DNA of 64,000 nucleotides from Mycolicibacterium sp. CBMA 247 (GCF_009729095.1 NZ_VTGX01000004.1:614131-678130); one strand, 5' to 3'. Shown: positions 50,891-59,786, counted from the stretch's first letter. Numbers and translations are program-made. The notes: a model not told the origin generated them from the letters alone.

Positions 50891-52375
50891 ATGTTAGAAG
50901 CTAGCGCGCTGCCCACCACAACAACGGAACCACCACAGGCGTGTTTCATCGGCAACGCATGGGTTGACGGTGAGAGCGATCATGTCATCGCGGTCGAAGA
51001 CCCCGCGACCGAGGAACTCATCGCGGGCTTCAATGCCGCGTCAGTGACACAAACCGACGACGCCCTGCGGGTCGCGCGGGAGGCATTCGATCGCGGTATC
51101 TGGTCACGACGGACGCCGCTCGAACGCAGCAACGCTCTGCATCAGCTCGCCGACCGATTCGAGCGAGACGCAGCACGTTTCGCCGACATGTTGGTCGCGG
51201 AGATCGGCTCACCGACCCAGCTCGTGCGCGGCGTACAAGTCGACTGCGCTATCGAACTTCTCCGTTGGTTCGCCGATGCCGCAGCTCGGGGGCCACGCCA
51301 GGGATTCGAAGAGGTTCTGCCGGTACACCGGCGACCGGTCGCTTCCAGAAGCGTCCTGCTCAGTGAACCGGCCGGAGTTGTCGCCGGCATCACGGCATAC
51401 AACTTCCCGCTCTTGTTGCTCATTCGCAAGATCGGCGGAGCACTCGCGGCCGGCTGCACAACGGTCGTGATGCCTTCGCCGCGGGCACCTCTGTCGACTA
51501 TCGAGTTCATGCGTTTGCTGGCCGAAACCGATATACCGCCTGGCGCGGTAAACCTCGTCGTCGGGGGGCCGGAGGTCGGCATGCGTCTGACGACCAGCCC
51601 GATGGTGGACATGATCACCTTCACGGGTTCACGAGCAGTTGGCCAAGCAGTGATGGTGCAAGCTGCTGCCGGCATCAAAAAGGTGGTGCTGGAACTCGGT
51701 GGCAAGTCGGCAAACATTGTGCTCCCCGGCGCGAATGTCGAAGGGGCCGTACGACCGTCGCTGCTCCGGTTCTCCCTCAATGCCGGCCAGGCCTGCGGCG
51801 CGACCACACGAACGTTCGTACCTCGCGCAGACTATGAACGCTATGTCGAAGAGTCACAGAGGACTCTTGCGGAGTTGGTCGTTGGTGACCCCCGCGACCC
51901 GGCCACCGTTGTGGGTCCGCTTATCCGTGGCGACCACCGGGCATCGGTGCAGGGCTACATCGACCGTGCCATCGATGCCGGCGCCACGGTCGAGGCCTCA
52001 GCGGCTGTAGCCGAGCAACGAGGTCACTACGTTGCACCACAGCTCATCGGGAACGTCTCCAACCACTCCGAGATCTCCCGCGAAGAGTTGTTCGGCCCCG
52101 TTGGCGTCATCATGCCTTTCGACTCGGTCGACGAAGCGATTGCCATGGCCAATGACAGTCGCTTTGGTTTGAACGCGAACATCTGGGGACCGCACTCAGA
52201 AGCGATCGAGGTAGCACGGCACCTCCGTACCGGGAATGTGACGATCAACGGTGGCGGAGGCGGACGTCAAGACGTTCCCTGGGGCGGCTACGGCGAAAGC
52301 GGCATCGGAAAAGAAGCCGGCGAAGCGGGGTACCTCGAGTTCTTCGAGTTCAAACACGTCCAATGGCCCGTCTGA
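50891..52375 (+). CDS. aldehyde dehydrogenase
   Basis: 494 aa NAD(P)-dependent aldehyde dehydrogenase. Catalytic Cys302 is in NAGQACGATTR and the general base Glu268 in VLELGGKSANIV, both at the canonical ALDH positions; PAGVVAGITAYNFPLLLLIR is the N-terminal cofactor region. It follows the IolD-like gene by 44 nt on the same strand. It could oxidise the aldehyde end of 5-deoxyglucuronate. It is not of the CoA-acylating IolA type by general appearance. Confidence 0.92.
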   Translation: MLEASALPTTTTEPPQACFIGNAWVDGESDHVIAVEDPATEELIAGFNAASVTQTDDALRVAREAFDRGIWSRRTPLERSNALHQLADRFERDAARFADMLVAEIGSPTQLVRGVQVDCAIELLRWFADAAARGPRQGFEEVLPVHRRPVASRSVLLSEPAGVVAGITAYNFPLLLLIRKIGGALAAGCTTVVMPSPRAPLSTIEFMRLLAETDIPPGAVNLVVGGPEVGMRLTTSPMVDMITFTGSRAVGQAVMVQAAAGIKKVVLELGGKSANIVLPGANVEGAVRPSLLRFSLNAGQACGATTRTFVPRADYERYVEESQRTLAELVVGDPRDPATVVGPLIRGDHRASVQGYIDRAIDAGATVEASAAVAEQRGHYVAPQLIGNVSNHSEISREELFGPVGVIMPFDSVDEAIAMANDSRFGLNANIWGPHSEAIEVARHLRTGNVTINGGGGGRQDVPWGGYGESGIGKEAGEAGYLEFFEFKHVQWPV

Positions 52376-52402
52376 AAGCGGCTGCGCCCGTTGTCATCTA
52401 GA

Positions 52403-52447
52403 GGTGGAATGTCGTGGGCCACGTTCAGCTGCCCACGACATTCCACC
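52403..52447. terminator. 17-bp perfect inverted repeat after the cyclitol operon
   Basis: GGTGGAATGTCGTGGGC (52403-52419) and its exact complement (52431-52447) around an 11-nt loop, 28 nt past the ALDH stop. It probably terminates the plus-strand catabolic operon; there is no U-run. Confidence 0.7.
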
Positions 52448-52560
52448 ACCGATTGCCATCGCTTCCAACAACCCCCCGCTGCTTCGTACTGTACTGGGAG
52501 CGTGCAGAATTCGAGTTGACGAGCCCAGCGGGATTCAGCCGGATTTCTGGACGCGGGGGG

Positions 52561-53152
52561 CGTTAACCGCAATGCCGCGCAGTTAACGTCGGTGGTTGAT
52601 TGTCAACCGTTGAGAATTTCGACGGACAGGGTGGTCGTGTAGTTGGTGCGGTCTATGGCGCCTTTCGCTCGGTGTGGGTTTCCCCTCGTAAACGTGGATA
52701 CATCGCCATTGAGGAGGCGGCGATGGGAGCAACACGAAGGAAGTTCGATGAGGACTTCACGGGCAGTACGGAATCCGGGTCGGCGATCGGGACAGTGGTC
52801 GAGCGCACCACCCGCTACACCATGCTGGGGCACCTGCCCGGCGCACATGACGCCGAGTCCGTGCGCGACGGGATTTCTGCGACCTGGCCAGCCCCTGGCA
52901 GCGCGGCACCAACGAAAACACCGACGGGCCACTGCGCCAATACTTCTCCAGAGGCACCGACCTGAGCGTCCATGGACCCGAAGACCTCGAACACGTCACC
53001 CAGCAACTCAACGGCCGCCCACGCAAAGCGCTCGACTGGGACACCCCAGCCGAGCGCTTACGTGATCTACTACGGGCTCAATAACCAGCGGTATTGCGAC
53101 CGCCCCTAGAAACCGCCGGCCATTTTGGGGTGCCGACGCGTCTGCTGGCCGG
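52561..53152 (+). mobile_element. chimeric remnant of IS3- and IS30-family elements
   Basis: At 52723, after the ribosome site GAGGAGG, MGATRRKFDEDF matches the start of an IS3-type OrfA. It then runs in frame into an IS30 transposase fragment (GSAIGTVVERTTRYTMLGHL, PGAHDAESVRDGI). After a deletion and frame change the IS30 C-terminus follows (SPWQRGTNENTDGPLRQYF, LNGRPRKALDWDTPAERL) to a TAA at 53084. The catalytic domain is mostly lost, so it is inactive. Small inverted repeats (CGTTAAC/GTTAACG, 52561-52588) lie at the left edge. The stretch 52448-52560 shows nothing. Confidence 0.75.
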
Positions 53153-53605
53153 TTAAACGACGGGCGCGTAGAGCGCCTTGAACTTGTTCAGCGACTGCTG
53201 GATATCGCCCTTGAGCGCGGCGGCGACCACCATACCGATCGGCCCGAACAGGGCAGGTCCACCGAGGTGCAGGTCGAAGGACACTTTCGCGCCCTCTCCC
53301 CCGTCCACCTGGGTCGGCGTGATCTTTCCGATCAGCTTGATCTTCACCCCGCCCCGGCCATCGCCGTTGAGGGTCAGGGACTGCGGCGGCTTGTAGTTCA
53401 CCAGCGTCCACTTCACCCGGTTCAACATGCCCTTGACCTCGACGATCGAGTCGATGACCGTGCCCTTCTCCAGGGTTTCGGGCAACTTCGACCGCCAGGC
53501 GCGGTGGATGCTGAGCCATTCGTCGTAACGGGACAGATCAGAGGCGTACTCCCACGCCTTCTCCGCCGGCAACGGAACATCGACGGAGACAGACAATTTG
53601 GCCAT
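53153..53605 (-). CDS. SRPBCC-fold toxin-like protein (Rv0910 type)
   Basis: 150 aa START/polyketide-cyclase fold (MAKLSVSVDVPLPAEKAWEY; HLGGPALFGPIGMVVAAALK) that closely matches M. tuberculosis Rv0910 as I remember it. Rv0910 was reported as the toxin of a toxin-antitoxin pair with Rv0909. The start lies 3 nt after the stop of the small antitoxin-like gene, so the two are coupled in the order antitoxin-toxin. A ligand-binding rather than nuclease fold makes the toxic mechanism unclear. Confidence 0.88.
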   Translation of the reverse strand: MAKLSVSVDVPLPAEKAWEYASDLSRYDEWLSIHRAWRSKLPETLEKGTVIDSIVEVKGMLNRVKWTLVNYKPPQSLTLNGDGRGGVKIKLIGKITPTQVDGGEGAKVSFDLHLGGPALFGPIGMVVAAALKGDIQQSLNKFKALYAPVV

Positions 53606-53608
53606 AAG

Positions 53609-53788
53609 TTACTGCTGCGGCTCTTCCTTCTTGATGGCGTCCTTGGCCGCTTCTTGCGCTTTGTCGACCACGCCGGAGTACTTGCCCTGCGTCTTCTCGT
53701 CGACGATGTCGCCGGCCTTCTCGATGGCTTCGTCGACCTTGTCGGCATTGTGCGACAAAAGGTCTTTCGCCTTGTCCAGGAATCCCAT
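53609..53788 (-). CDS. Rv0909/MT0933-type antitoxin
   Basis: 59 aa, helical and highly charged: GFLDKAKDLLSHNADKVDEA, then IEKAGDIVDEKTQGKYSGVV, then a Lys/Glu tail. It fits the MT0933-like antitoxin family (PF14013), whose members precede Rv0910-type genes. Two ATGs stand in tandem (53791 and 53788); I chose the second by comparison with the short family members. It lies 70 nt after the ctpE stop on the same strand. Confidence 0.85.
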   Translation of the reverse strand: MGFLDKAKDLLSHNADKVDEAIEKAGDIVDEKTQGKYSGVVDKAQEAAKDAIKKEEPQQ

Positions 53789-53858
53789 CATCCCACCCTA
53801 TCTTCTCGTGACCAGCGGAAACGCTGGCGCAGACTCCACCGGCGTCCGCCACCCCAGT

Positions 53859-56243
53859 CTATCTCCACAACCGCCGCTTCTCCCCCAATACGATGCCTTG
53901 CACCCACCACAGCACCTCGATGAGCGAGGCCCCGACCAGGCCGATGCCCAATGCGATCGCGGTGACCTCGAGATTGGAGGGATCCAGCATGAACAGGCGT
54001 TGAGCCAGCGGCAAACAGAGGATCAGCACATACGCCAGCCCCGACACCGCGACCAGCGCCACGCGCCACCACTCATACGGTCGGGCCACCACCGACAGCA
54101 CCCACAGCGAGGACACCAACAACGTGATCAGCGCCGCCGTCGACGCCTGCGTCTGCTCCACCGGTGTGGCCGCCCCGCCCCGACAGGCCACCAAGTAGGA
54201 GACGAATGTGGCGGTGCCCACCACCAGGCCCGAGGGCAACGCTGCCGTCATCACCCGGCGGACGAAACCCGAGTGGGCCCGTTCGTGGTTCGGGGCCAGC
54301 GACAGGATGAACGCCGGGATCCCGATGGTGAACCAGGCCGCGATCGTGACATGGATCGGCTGGAACGGGAACAACAGCGGAGCGGTGCCGAACCATTTCG
54401 ACGACAATCCGGCCACCCCGACCAGGATGGCCAGCAGCACCGAGTACACGGTCTTGGTGAGGAACAGGTTCGAGACCCGCTCGATGTTGCCGATCACCCG
54501 CCGGCCCTCGGCGACCACATAGGGCAGCGTGGCGAACTTGTTGTCCAGCAACACGATCTGCGCCACCGCACGCGAGGCCGAGCTGCCCGAGCCCATCGCG
54601 ACGCCGATGTCGGCGTCCTTGAGGGCCAATACGTCGTTGACACCGTCCCCGGTCATGGCCACCGTGTGCCCGCGCGACTGCAGGGCATGCACCATGGCCC
54701 GCTTCTGATCCGGGCGCACCCGGCCGAAGGTGGTGTACTCCTCCAAGGTGTCGGCCAGCTGCTCCGGTTCCTGCGGCAACTGCCTGGCATCCATCGTCTC
54801 GCCGTGCAGTCCCAGCTTGCCCGCCACCGCACCCACCGACACGGCATTGTCACCGGAAATCACCTTGACCGAAACATTTTGGGAAGCAAAGTAATCGAGT
54901 GTGTCACCGGCATCGGGACGGATCCGCTGCTCCAAAACCACCAATGCGACGGGTGTGATCTTTCCGGGGGCCGCTGCGGCGTCGACAGCCAGATCGGAAG
55001 ACCCCACCAACAGCACCCGCAGCCCCTGGGCACCGATCTGCTCGGCCTGCTCGGCCACCGGTGAGCTGGAATCCAACAGCACATCCGGGGCACCGATCAC
55101 CCAGTTGCCGTGCTCGCCGTAGGACGCGCCACTCCATTTGGTGGCCGACTTGAACGGGGCGGTCGCAGTGGCTGTCCATCCCGGTGGCGTCGCATAGGCC
55201 TCGGCAATGGCCAGAATGCTGGCGTTGGGACGGGCATCGTCGGCGGCCAACTGCGCCAGCACCGTCGCCACCGTGGTCGTCGGGTTGCCGTCGCATGCCT
55301 TGAGATCGCTGACGCGCATACCGTTTTCGGTCAATGTGCCGGTCTTGTCCGCACACACCACATCGACGCGGGCCAAGCCCTCGATCGCGGGCAGCTCGTT
55401 GACCAGACACTGGCGCCGGCCCAGGCGGACCACACCGACCGCGAAAGCGAGCGAAGTCATCAACACCAGGCCTTCGGGCACCATCGGCACCAGCGCACCC
55501 ACCATGCGCAACACCGTGTCGTGCCAATCGGCGTGGGTGGTGAACAACTGGGTGTAGATGGTGAGCAGACCGGCCGGCACCAGCAGGTAGGTGATGAACT
55601 GCAGGATCTTGTTGATGCCGTTGCGCAGTTCGGATTTCACCAGGGTGAACTTGGAGGCCTCCTCGGCCAGCTTGGCGGCGTAGGCCTCATGCCCCACCTT
55701 GGTGGCCCGGTAAGCGCCCGAGCCGGCCACCACGAAACTGCCCGACATCACCGTTTCGCCGACGCCCTTGACGATCGGATCAGCCTCACCGGTCAGCAGC
55801 GACTCGTCGACCTCAAGGTTGGATTCCTCGATGACCTCGCCGTCCACCACGATCTGGTCGCCGGGTCCCAGTTCGATGAGGTCGTCGAGCACCACCTCGC
55901 TGGGCAGCACAGCGCGACTACCGGATGCCCTGCGCACGGTGGGCTTGGCCTGCCCGACGATGGCCAGCTTGTCCAGGGTCTGCTTGGCCCGGATCTCCTG
56001 GATGATGCCGATCGCGCTGTTCGCGATGATCAACAGGCCGAACGCTCCGTTGATCACCGAACCGGTGGACAACACGATCAGAAACAGCACACCAAGAATC
56101 GCGTTGATGCGGGTGAACACGTTGCCCCGCACGATCTCGGAGATGCTGCGGGCGGCACGCGTCGGGACGTCGTTGCTCTTGCCCTCGGCAACCCGCTGGG
56201 CCACCTCGGCATCGGTCAGACCAGTGACACTGATCGTCGTCAT
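53859..56243 (-). CDS. ctpE: P-type ATPase CtpE (Ca2+ uptake type)
   Basis: 794 aa P-type ATPase. The actuator motif LTGEADPIVKG, the phosphorylation site DKTGTLTENGM (Asp299), the hinge GDGVNDVLALKDADIGVAMGSG, and PMVPEGLVLMTSLAFAVGVVR in TM4 are all present. About ten membrane segments, no N-terminal heavy-metal domain. In mycobacteria CtpE has been linked to calcium import and cell-surface integrity. ATG 56243 gives the expected N-terminus (MTTISVTGLTDAEVAQRV). Gene order ctpE-Rv0909-Rv0910 is as in M. tuberculosis. Confidence 0.94.
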   Translation of the reverse strand: MTTISVTGLTDAEVAQRVAEGKSNDVPTRAARSISEIVRGNVFTRINAILGVLFLIVLSTGSVINGAFGLLIIANSAIGIIQEIRAKQTLDKLAIVGQAKPTVRRASGSRAVLPSEVVLDDLIELGPGDQIVVDGEVIEESNLEVDESLLTGEADPIVKGVGETVMSGSFVVAGSGAYRATKVGHEAYAAKLAEEASKFTLVKSELRNGINKILQFITYLLVPAGLLTIYTQLFTTHADWHDTVLRMVGALVPMVPEGLVLMTSLAFAVGVVRLGRRQCLVNELPAIEGLARVDVVCADKTGTLTENGMRVSDLKACDGNPTTTVATVLAQLAADDARPNASILAIAEAYATPPGWTATATAPFKSATKWSGASYGEHGNWVIGAPDVLLDSSSPVAEQAEQIGAQGLRVLLVGSSDLAVDAAAAPGKITPVALVVLEQRIRPDAGDTLDYFASQNVSVKVISGDNAVSVGAVAGKLGLHGETMDARQLPQEPEQLADTLEEYTTFGRVRPDQKRAMVHALQSRGHTVAMTGDGVNDVLALKDADIGVAMGSGSSASRAVAQIVLLDNKFATLPYVVAEGRRVIGNIERVSNLFLTKTVYSVLLAILVGVAGLSSKWFGTAPLLFPFQPIHVTIAAWFTIGIPAFILSLAPNHERAHSGFVRRVMTAALPSGLVVGTATFVSYLVACRGGAATPVEQTQASTAALITLLVSSLWVLSVVARPYEWWRVALVAVSGLAYVLILCLPLAQRLFMLDPSNLEVTAIALGIGLVGASLIEVLWWVQGIVLGEKRRLWR

Positions 56244-56349
56244 AGGCGCAACCGTCTCTCTTCGCATCGGTGTCGTGCTGCTCAAAATGTCAGTTTGCCA
56301 TCGGAGACCATCGCCGCTTCGGCGATTACATGGCGATGTGCTGTGGCGG

Positions 56350-57456
56350 TCACAACTCCCACCACGGGTCGACCACCGGCGACCCAGCGTCCACCCGCTG
56401 CCCCGGCCGAGGCACCGCGATCTGCACACCGGCCGGGTCGGCCGCGGTCAGCAACCGCCGCACCGGCTCGGCCCACGGATGGGGCGCCAGCCGGAACGTG
56501 GCCCAGTGGATGGGCACCAACAGCCCGGAATCAGTCACGTCCAGATGCGCGCGCACCGCATCCTCGGGATTCATGTGGATATCGGGCCAACTCGGGTGAT
56601 ACGCCCCGACCGGCAACAAGGTCAGATCGAAAGGCCCGTACTCCGAACCGATTTCGGAGAAACTCTTGGTATAGCCGCTATCCCCGCCGAAGAACGCCCG
56701 GTGCTGCCGCCCGATGATGGCCCACGACGCCCACAGCGTGGTGTTGCGCTGGAACAGCCGCCCGGAGAAGTGCCGGGCCGGCGTGCACACCAAGGTCAGG
56801 TCACCGATCCGGTGGCTCTCGTTCCAGTCCAGCTCGATGATCCGCTCTTCGGGAATCCGCCACTTGCGCAGATGCGCCCCGATCCCCAACGGCACCAAAA
56901 ACGGTGCCCGCTGCGTGCGGGCCAACCCCAGCACGGTGTCGACGTCGAGGTGGTCGTAGTGATCATGGCTGATCAACACGGCATCGACCGCAGGCAGCGC
57001 CTCCAGCGGCAGCGGCGGCTCGTGCAGCCGCTGCGGGCCCACCACCTGCGACGGCGAACACCGACGACTCCAGAGCGGGTCGGTCAACACCCGGTAGCCG
57101 TCGATCTCCAGTAGCGCGGTGGAGTGCCCGTACCAGGACACCGCGCACGCTTCGGCTTCCCCGTCGGCAGGTTCGGCCAGCGGGATCGGCCCGCCCGGCC
57201 GGCTGGCCGCGCGCGACCCCACCATCTCGGCGATCAGCATGCGCCACTCTTCGGAGCTCATGCTGATGCCGGGCGAGGCCGGCTCGATGTTGACGAACAC
57301 CCCGTCCGCGTACTGCAGGGACCGCTGCGCCACCGGGCGGATATCGCGGGGAAGGGCCCCCACCGAGGCATAGGTCCCGTTCAGCGCACGCAACAACCAC
57401 CCACCGGCCAGCAGTGATGCCGACCTGGCCCCCAACCGCAGCGCGGCGCGCAGCAC
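56350..57456 (-). CDS. metallo-beta-lactamase fold hydrolase, NAPE-PLD-like (Rv0906)
   Basis: 368 aa. Zinc motif HDHYDH at residues 164-169 (LISHDHYDHLD), then CTPARHFSGR (His), FFGGDSGYT (Asp) and PIHWATFRLAP (His). The order resembles UlaG/NAPE-phospholipase-D-like hydrolases, which act on phosphodiesters. An N-terminal hydrophobic stretch (SASLLAGGWLLRALNG) may tie it to the membrane. The GTG at 57456 starts 1 nt after the echA6 stop, so it is co-translated with echA6. Confidence 0.9.
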   Translation of the reverse strand: MLRAALRLGARSASLLAGGWLLRALNGTYASVGALPRDIRPVAQRSLQYADGVFVNIEPASPGISMSSEEWRMLIAEMVGSRAASRPGGPIPLAEPADGEAEACAVSWYGHSTALLEIDGYRVLTDPLWSRRCSPSQVVGPQRLHEPPLPLEALPAVDAVLISHDHYDHLDVDTVLGLARTQRAPFLVPLGIGAHLRKWRIPEERIIELDWNESHRIGDLTLVCTPARHFSGRLFQRNTTLWASWAIIGRQHRAFFGGDSGYTKSFSEIGSEYGPFDLTLLPVGAYHPSWPDIHMNPEDAVRAHLDVTDSGLLVPIHWATFRLAPHPWAEPVRRLLTAADPAGVQIAVPRPGQRVDAGSPVVDPWWEL

Positions 57457-57457
57457 G

Positions 57458-58192
57458 TCAGGCCCCGTTGAAGTTGGGCGGCCGCTTCTCGATCCGGGCC
57501 ACCTGTGCCTCGATGACGTCCTGGCTGCCCCATGCCTTGTCGAACAGCTCCTTGTGCGCGGGCCACTGGTCCTCATAGGCGCCGTCATCGTTGAGCACAC
57601 GCTTGGCGTGCTGCAGCGCCAGTGGCGCGAACCCGGCGAGCTCGGCAGCCCACTTCTGCGCGTCGGCCAGGGTGCCGATGCGGTTGGCCATCCCGGTCTG
57701 CAGCGCGGTCTCGGCGGTGAGCCTCTCCGCCCCGAGCAGCATGCCCCGCGCCCGACCGTGGCCGACCAGCGAGGTCAGCCGCCGGATGCTCCAGTTGTCC
57801 AAGGCCAGGCCATACCTGGCGACCGGGAACTGGAAGTAGGCGTCGGGTGCGACGACCCGCAGATCGCAGATCATGGCGAGGATCACACCCGCACCGATCG
57901 CCGGACCGTTGATCGCGCCGATGACCGGAACCGGGGTCTTGTCGATCGCCAGGTTCAGTGCCAGCGCCTTGTCGGGCAGCTTCTCGGCCATACCTGCGGC
58001 ATCGGACAGATCGGCGCCCGAGCTGAATACCGAACCGGCACCGGTCAGCACGATGGCACGGACATCCTCTGCCGCGGCATTCTCGATCGCTTCCCGCAGG
58101 CTGTCGACAAGCTCGCAGTTCAGCGCGTTGCGCCGCTCCACGCGTTGCAACTCCAGGGTCAGGACATTGCCGTCTCTGGTGACACCAATCAT
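57458..58192 (-). CDS. echA6: enoyl-CoA hydratase/isomerase family protein EchA6
   Basis: 244-aa crotonase fold (VLTGAGSVFSSGADLSDAAG; INGPAIGAGVILAMICDLRV). The two catalytic Glu of active hydratases are not obvious in the second region (ARYGLALDNWSIRRLTSLVG). That agrees with M. tuberculosis EchA6, reported to lack hydratase activity and to carry long-chain acyl-CoA to FAS-II for mycolic acid synthesis. Context with accD3 and Rv0906 supports the orthology. It is divergent from accD3 with 26 nt between starts. Confidence 0.92.
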   Translation of the reverse strand: MIGVTRDGNVLTLELQRVERRNALNCELVDSLREAIENAAAEDVRAIVLTGAGSVFSSGADLSDAAGMAEKLPDKALALNLAIDKTPVPVIGAINGPAIGAGVILAMICDLRVVAPDAYFQFPVARYGLALDNWSIRRLTSLVGHGRARGMLLGAERLTAETALQTGMANRIGTLADAQKWAAELAGFAPLALQHAKRVLNDDGAYEDQWPAHKELFDKAWGSQDVIEAQVARIEKRPPNFNGA

Positions 58193-58218
58193 GCGGCCAG
58201 CCTATATACGCTCAAGCC

Positions 58219-59727
58219 GTGAGTCGGATCGGCGCCCGGGCGCTTCGTGATGCAGTGCTCGACGTGGGCTCGTTCCGCAGCTGGGACACCCCGCCCCTGG
58301 AAGTCGCCACCAGTGAGGACTATCGCCGTGAACTGGCCGAGGCCTCGTCGAAGACCGGCCTCGACGAATCCGTGCTGACCGGCGAGGGCACCATCTTCGG
58401 CCGGCGGGTGGCCGTGGTGGCCTGCGAGTTCGACTTCCTGGCCGGGTCTATCGGGGTCGCCGCCGCCGAGCGGATCACCGCCGCGGTGACGCGTGCCACA
58501 GCCGAGGGGCTGCCGCTGCTGGCCTCACCGAGCTCCGGCGGGACCCGCATGCAGGAGGGCACCGTGGCGTTCCTGCAGATGGTGAAGATCGCCGCCGCCG
58601 TCGAACTGCACAAACAAGCCCATCTGCCCTACCTGGTGTACCTGCGCCACCCCACCACCGGCGGGGTGTTCGCCTCCTGGGGATCGCTGGGGCACGTCAC
58701 CGCGGCCGAACCGGGCGCGCTGATCGGCTTCCTCGGCCCGCGGGTCTACGAGCACCTGTACGGCGAACCGTTCCCGTCCGGTGTACAGACCGCCGAGAAC
58801 CTGCATGCCCACGGTGTCATCGACGGGGTGGTGCCGCTCGCGCTGCTGCGCGACACCCTGGACCGCACGCTGCGGGTGGTCGCCGACCCGCCGGGGCCGC
58901 CGCCGACGGCGCCCGCGCCCGAACCCTTGCCCGACGTGCCGGCCTGGGAATCGGTGCAGGCCTCGCGGCGGCCGGACCGCCCCGGAGTCGGGTATCTGCT
59001 GCGGCACGGGGCGACCGACCGGGTCCTGCTTTCGGGTTTCGGAGGGCAGGAGCGCAGCAACCCGGGAAGCGAGGCAGCCCGGGGCGAGGCCGCGACGATG
59101 CTGCTGGCGCTGGCCCGGTTCGGCGGGCAGCCCGCGGTGGTGCTGGGCCAGCGTCGCATCGTGGGCGGACTGGTCGGGCCCGGGGCACTGCGCGAGGCCC
59201 GGCGCGGCATGGCATTGGCGGCCGGGCTGCGGCTGCCGCTGGTGTTGGTGATCGACACCCCGGGACCGGCCCTGTCGATCGAGGCCGAGCAAGGCGGGCT
59301 GGCCGGTGAGATCGCCCGCTGCCTGGCCGAATTGGTCACGCTGGACACCCCGACCGTGTCGGTGCTGATGGGCCAGGGCAGCGGCGGGCCGGCCCTGGCG
59401 ATGGTGCCCGCCGACCGCGTGCTGGTCGCCGCGAACGGCTGGCTGGCCCCGCTACCGCCAGAAGGCGCCAGCGCAATCGTCTACCGCGACACCGCACATG
59501 CCGCGGAACTGGCTGCCGCGCAAGGGGTTCGCTCGACGGATCTGCTACGCCACGGCATCGCCGACGCGATCGTTCCCGAACATCCCGACGCCGCTGACGA
59601 ACCGCGGGCCTTCACCGAACGGCTGTCGACGGCCATCGCCAGCGAGCTTTCTCACTTACGTGCCCTGCCCGGGGAGCAGCGGTTGCAGACCCGGCTGGAC
59701 CGCTACCGGCGCATCGGGTTGGGCTAA
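58219..59727 (+). CDS. accD3: acyl-CoA carboxylase carboxyltransferase AccD3
   Basis: 502 aa with two crotonase-like halves. The N-terminal half carries VLTGEGTIFGRRVAVVACEF, SPSSGGTRMQEGTVAFLQMV and GSLGHVTAAEPGALIGFLGP. The C-terminal half carries VVLGQRRIVGGLVGPGALRE and LGAP-like VIDTPGPALSIEAEQGGLAG, with GQGSGGPALAM. It transfers a carboxyl group from biotin to an acyl-CoA; AccD3's partner and substrate are not settled. GTG start at 58219. Confidence 0.92.
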   Translation: MSRIGARALRDAVLDVGSFRSWDTPPLEVATSEDYRRELAEASSKTGLDESVLTGEGTIFGRRVAVVACEFDFLAGSIGVAAAERITAAVTRATAEGLPLLASPSSGGTRMQEGTVAFLQMVKIAAAVELHKQAHLPYLVYLRHPTTGGVFASWGSLGHVTAAEPGALIGFLGPRVYEHLYGEPFPSGVQTAENLHAHGVIDGVVPLALLRDTLDRTLRVVADPPGPPPTAPAPEPLPDVPAWESVQASRRPDRPGVGYLLRHGATDRVLLSGFGGQERSNPGSEAARGEAATMLLALARFGGQPAVVLGQRRIVGGLVGPGALREARRGMALAAGLRLPLVLVIDTPGPALSIEAEQGGLAGEIARCLAELVTLDTPTVSVLMGQGSGGPALAMVPADRVLVAANGWLAPLPPEGASAIVYRDTAHAAELAAAQGVRSTDLLRHGIADAIVPEHPDAADEPRAFTERLSTAIASELSHLRALPGEQRLQTRLDRYRRIGLG

Positions 59728-59731
59728 GTCC

Positions 59732-59786
59732 AGCGATTTGTGGAGTTTTAGCCGTCACCACCACGGCCGAAACTCCACAAATCGCT
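59732..59786. repeat. inverted repeat between accD3 and the YhgE gene, sharing arms with 28385-28433
   Basis: Left arm 59732-59755, right arm 59763-59786, complementary except for one mismatch and one G-U pair. The left arm contains GATTTGTGGAGTTTTAGCCG, identical over 22 nt (59733-59754) to 28383-28404. It starts 5 nt after the accD3 stop and reaches into the stop codon of the convergent YhgE gene, so it likely works as a bidirectional terminator. Confidence 0.8.
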
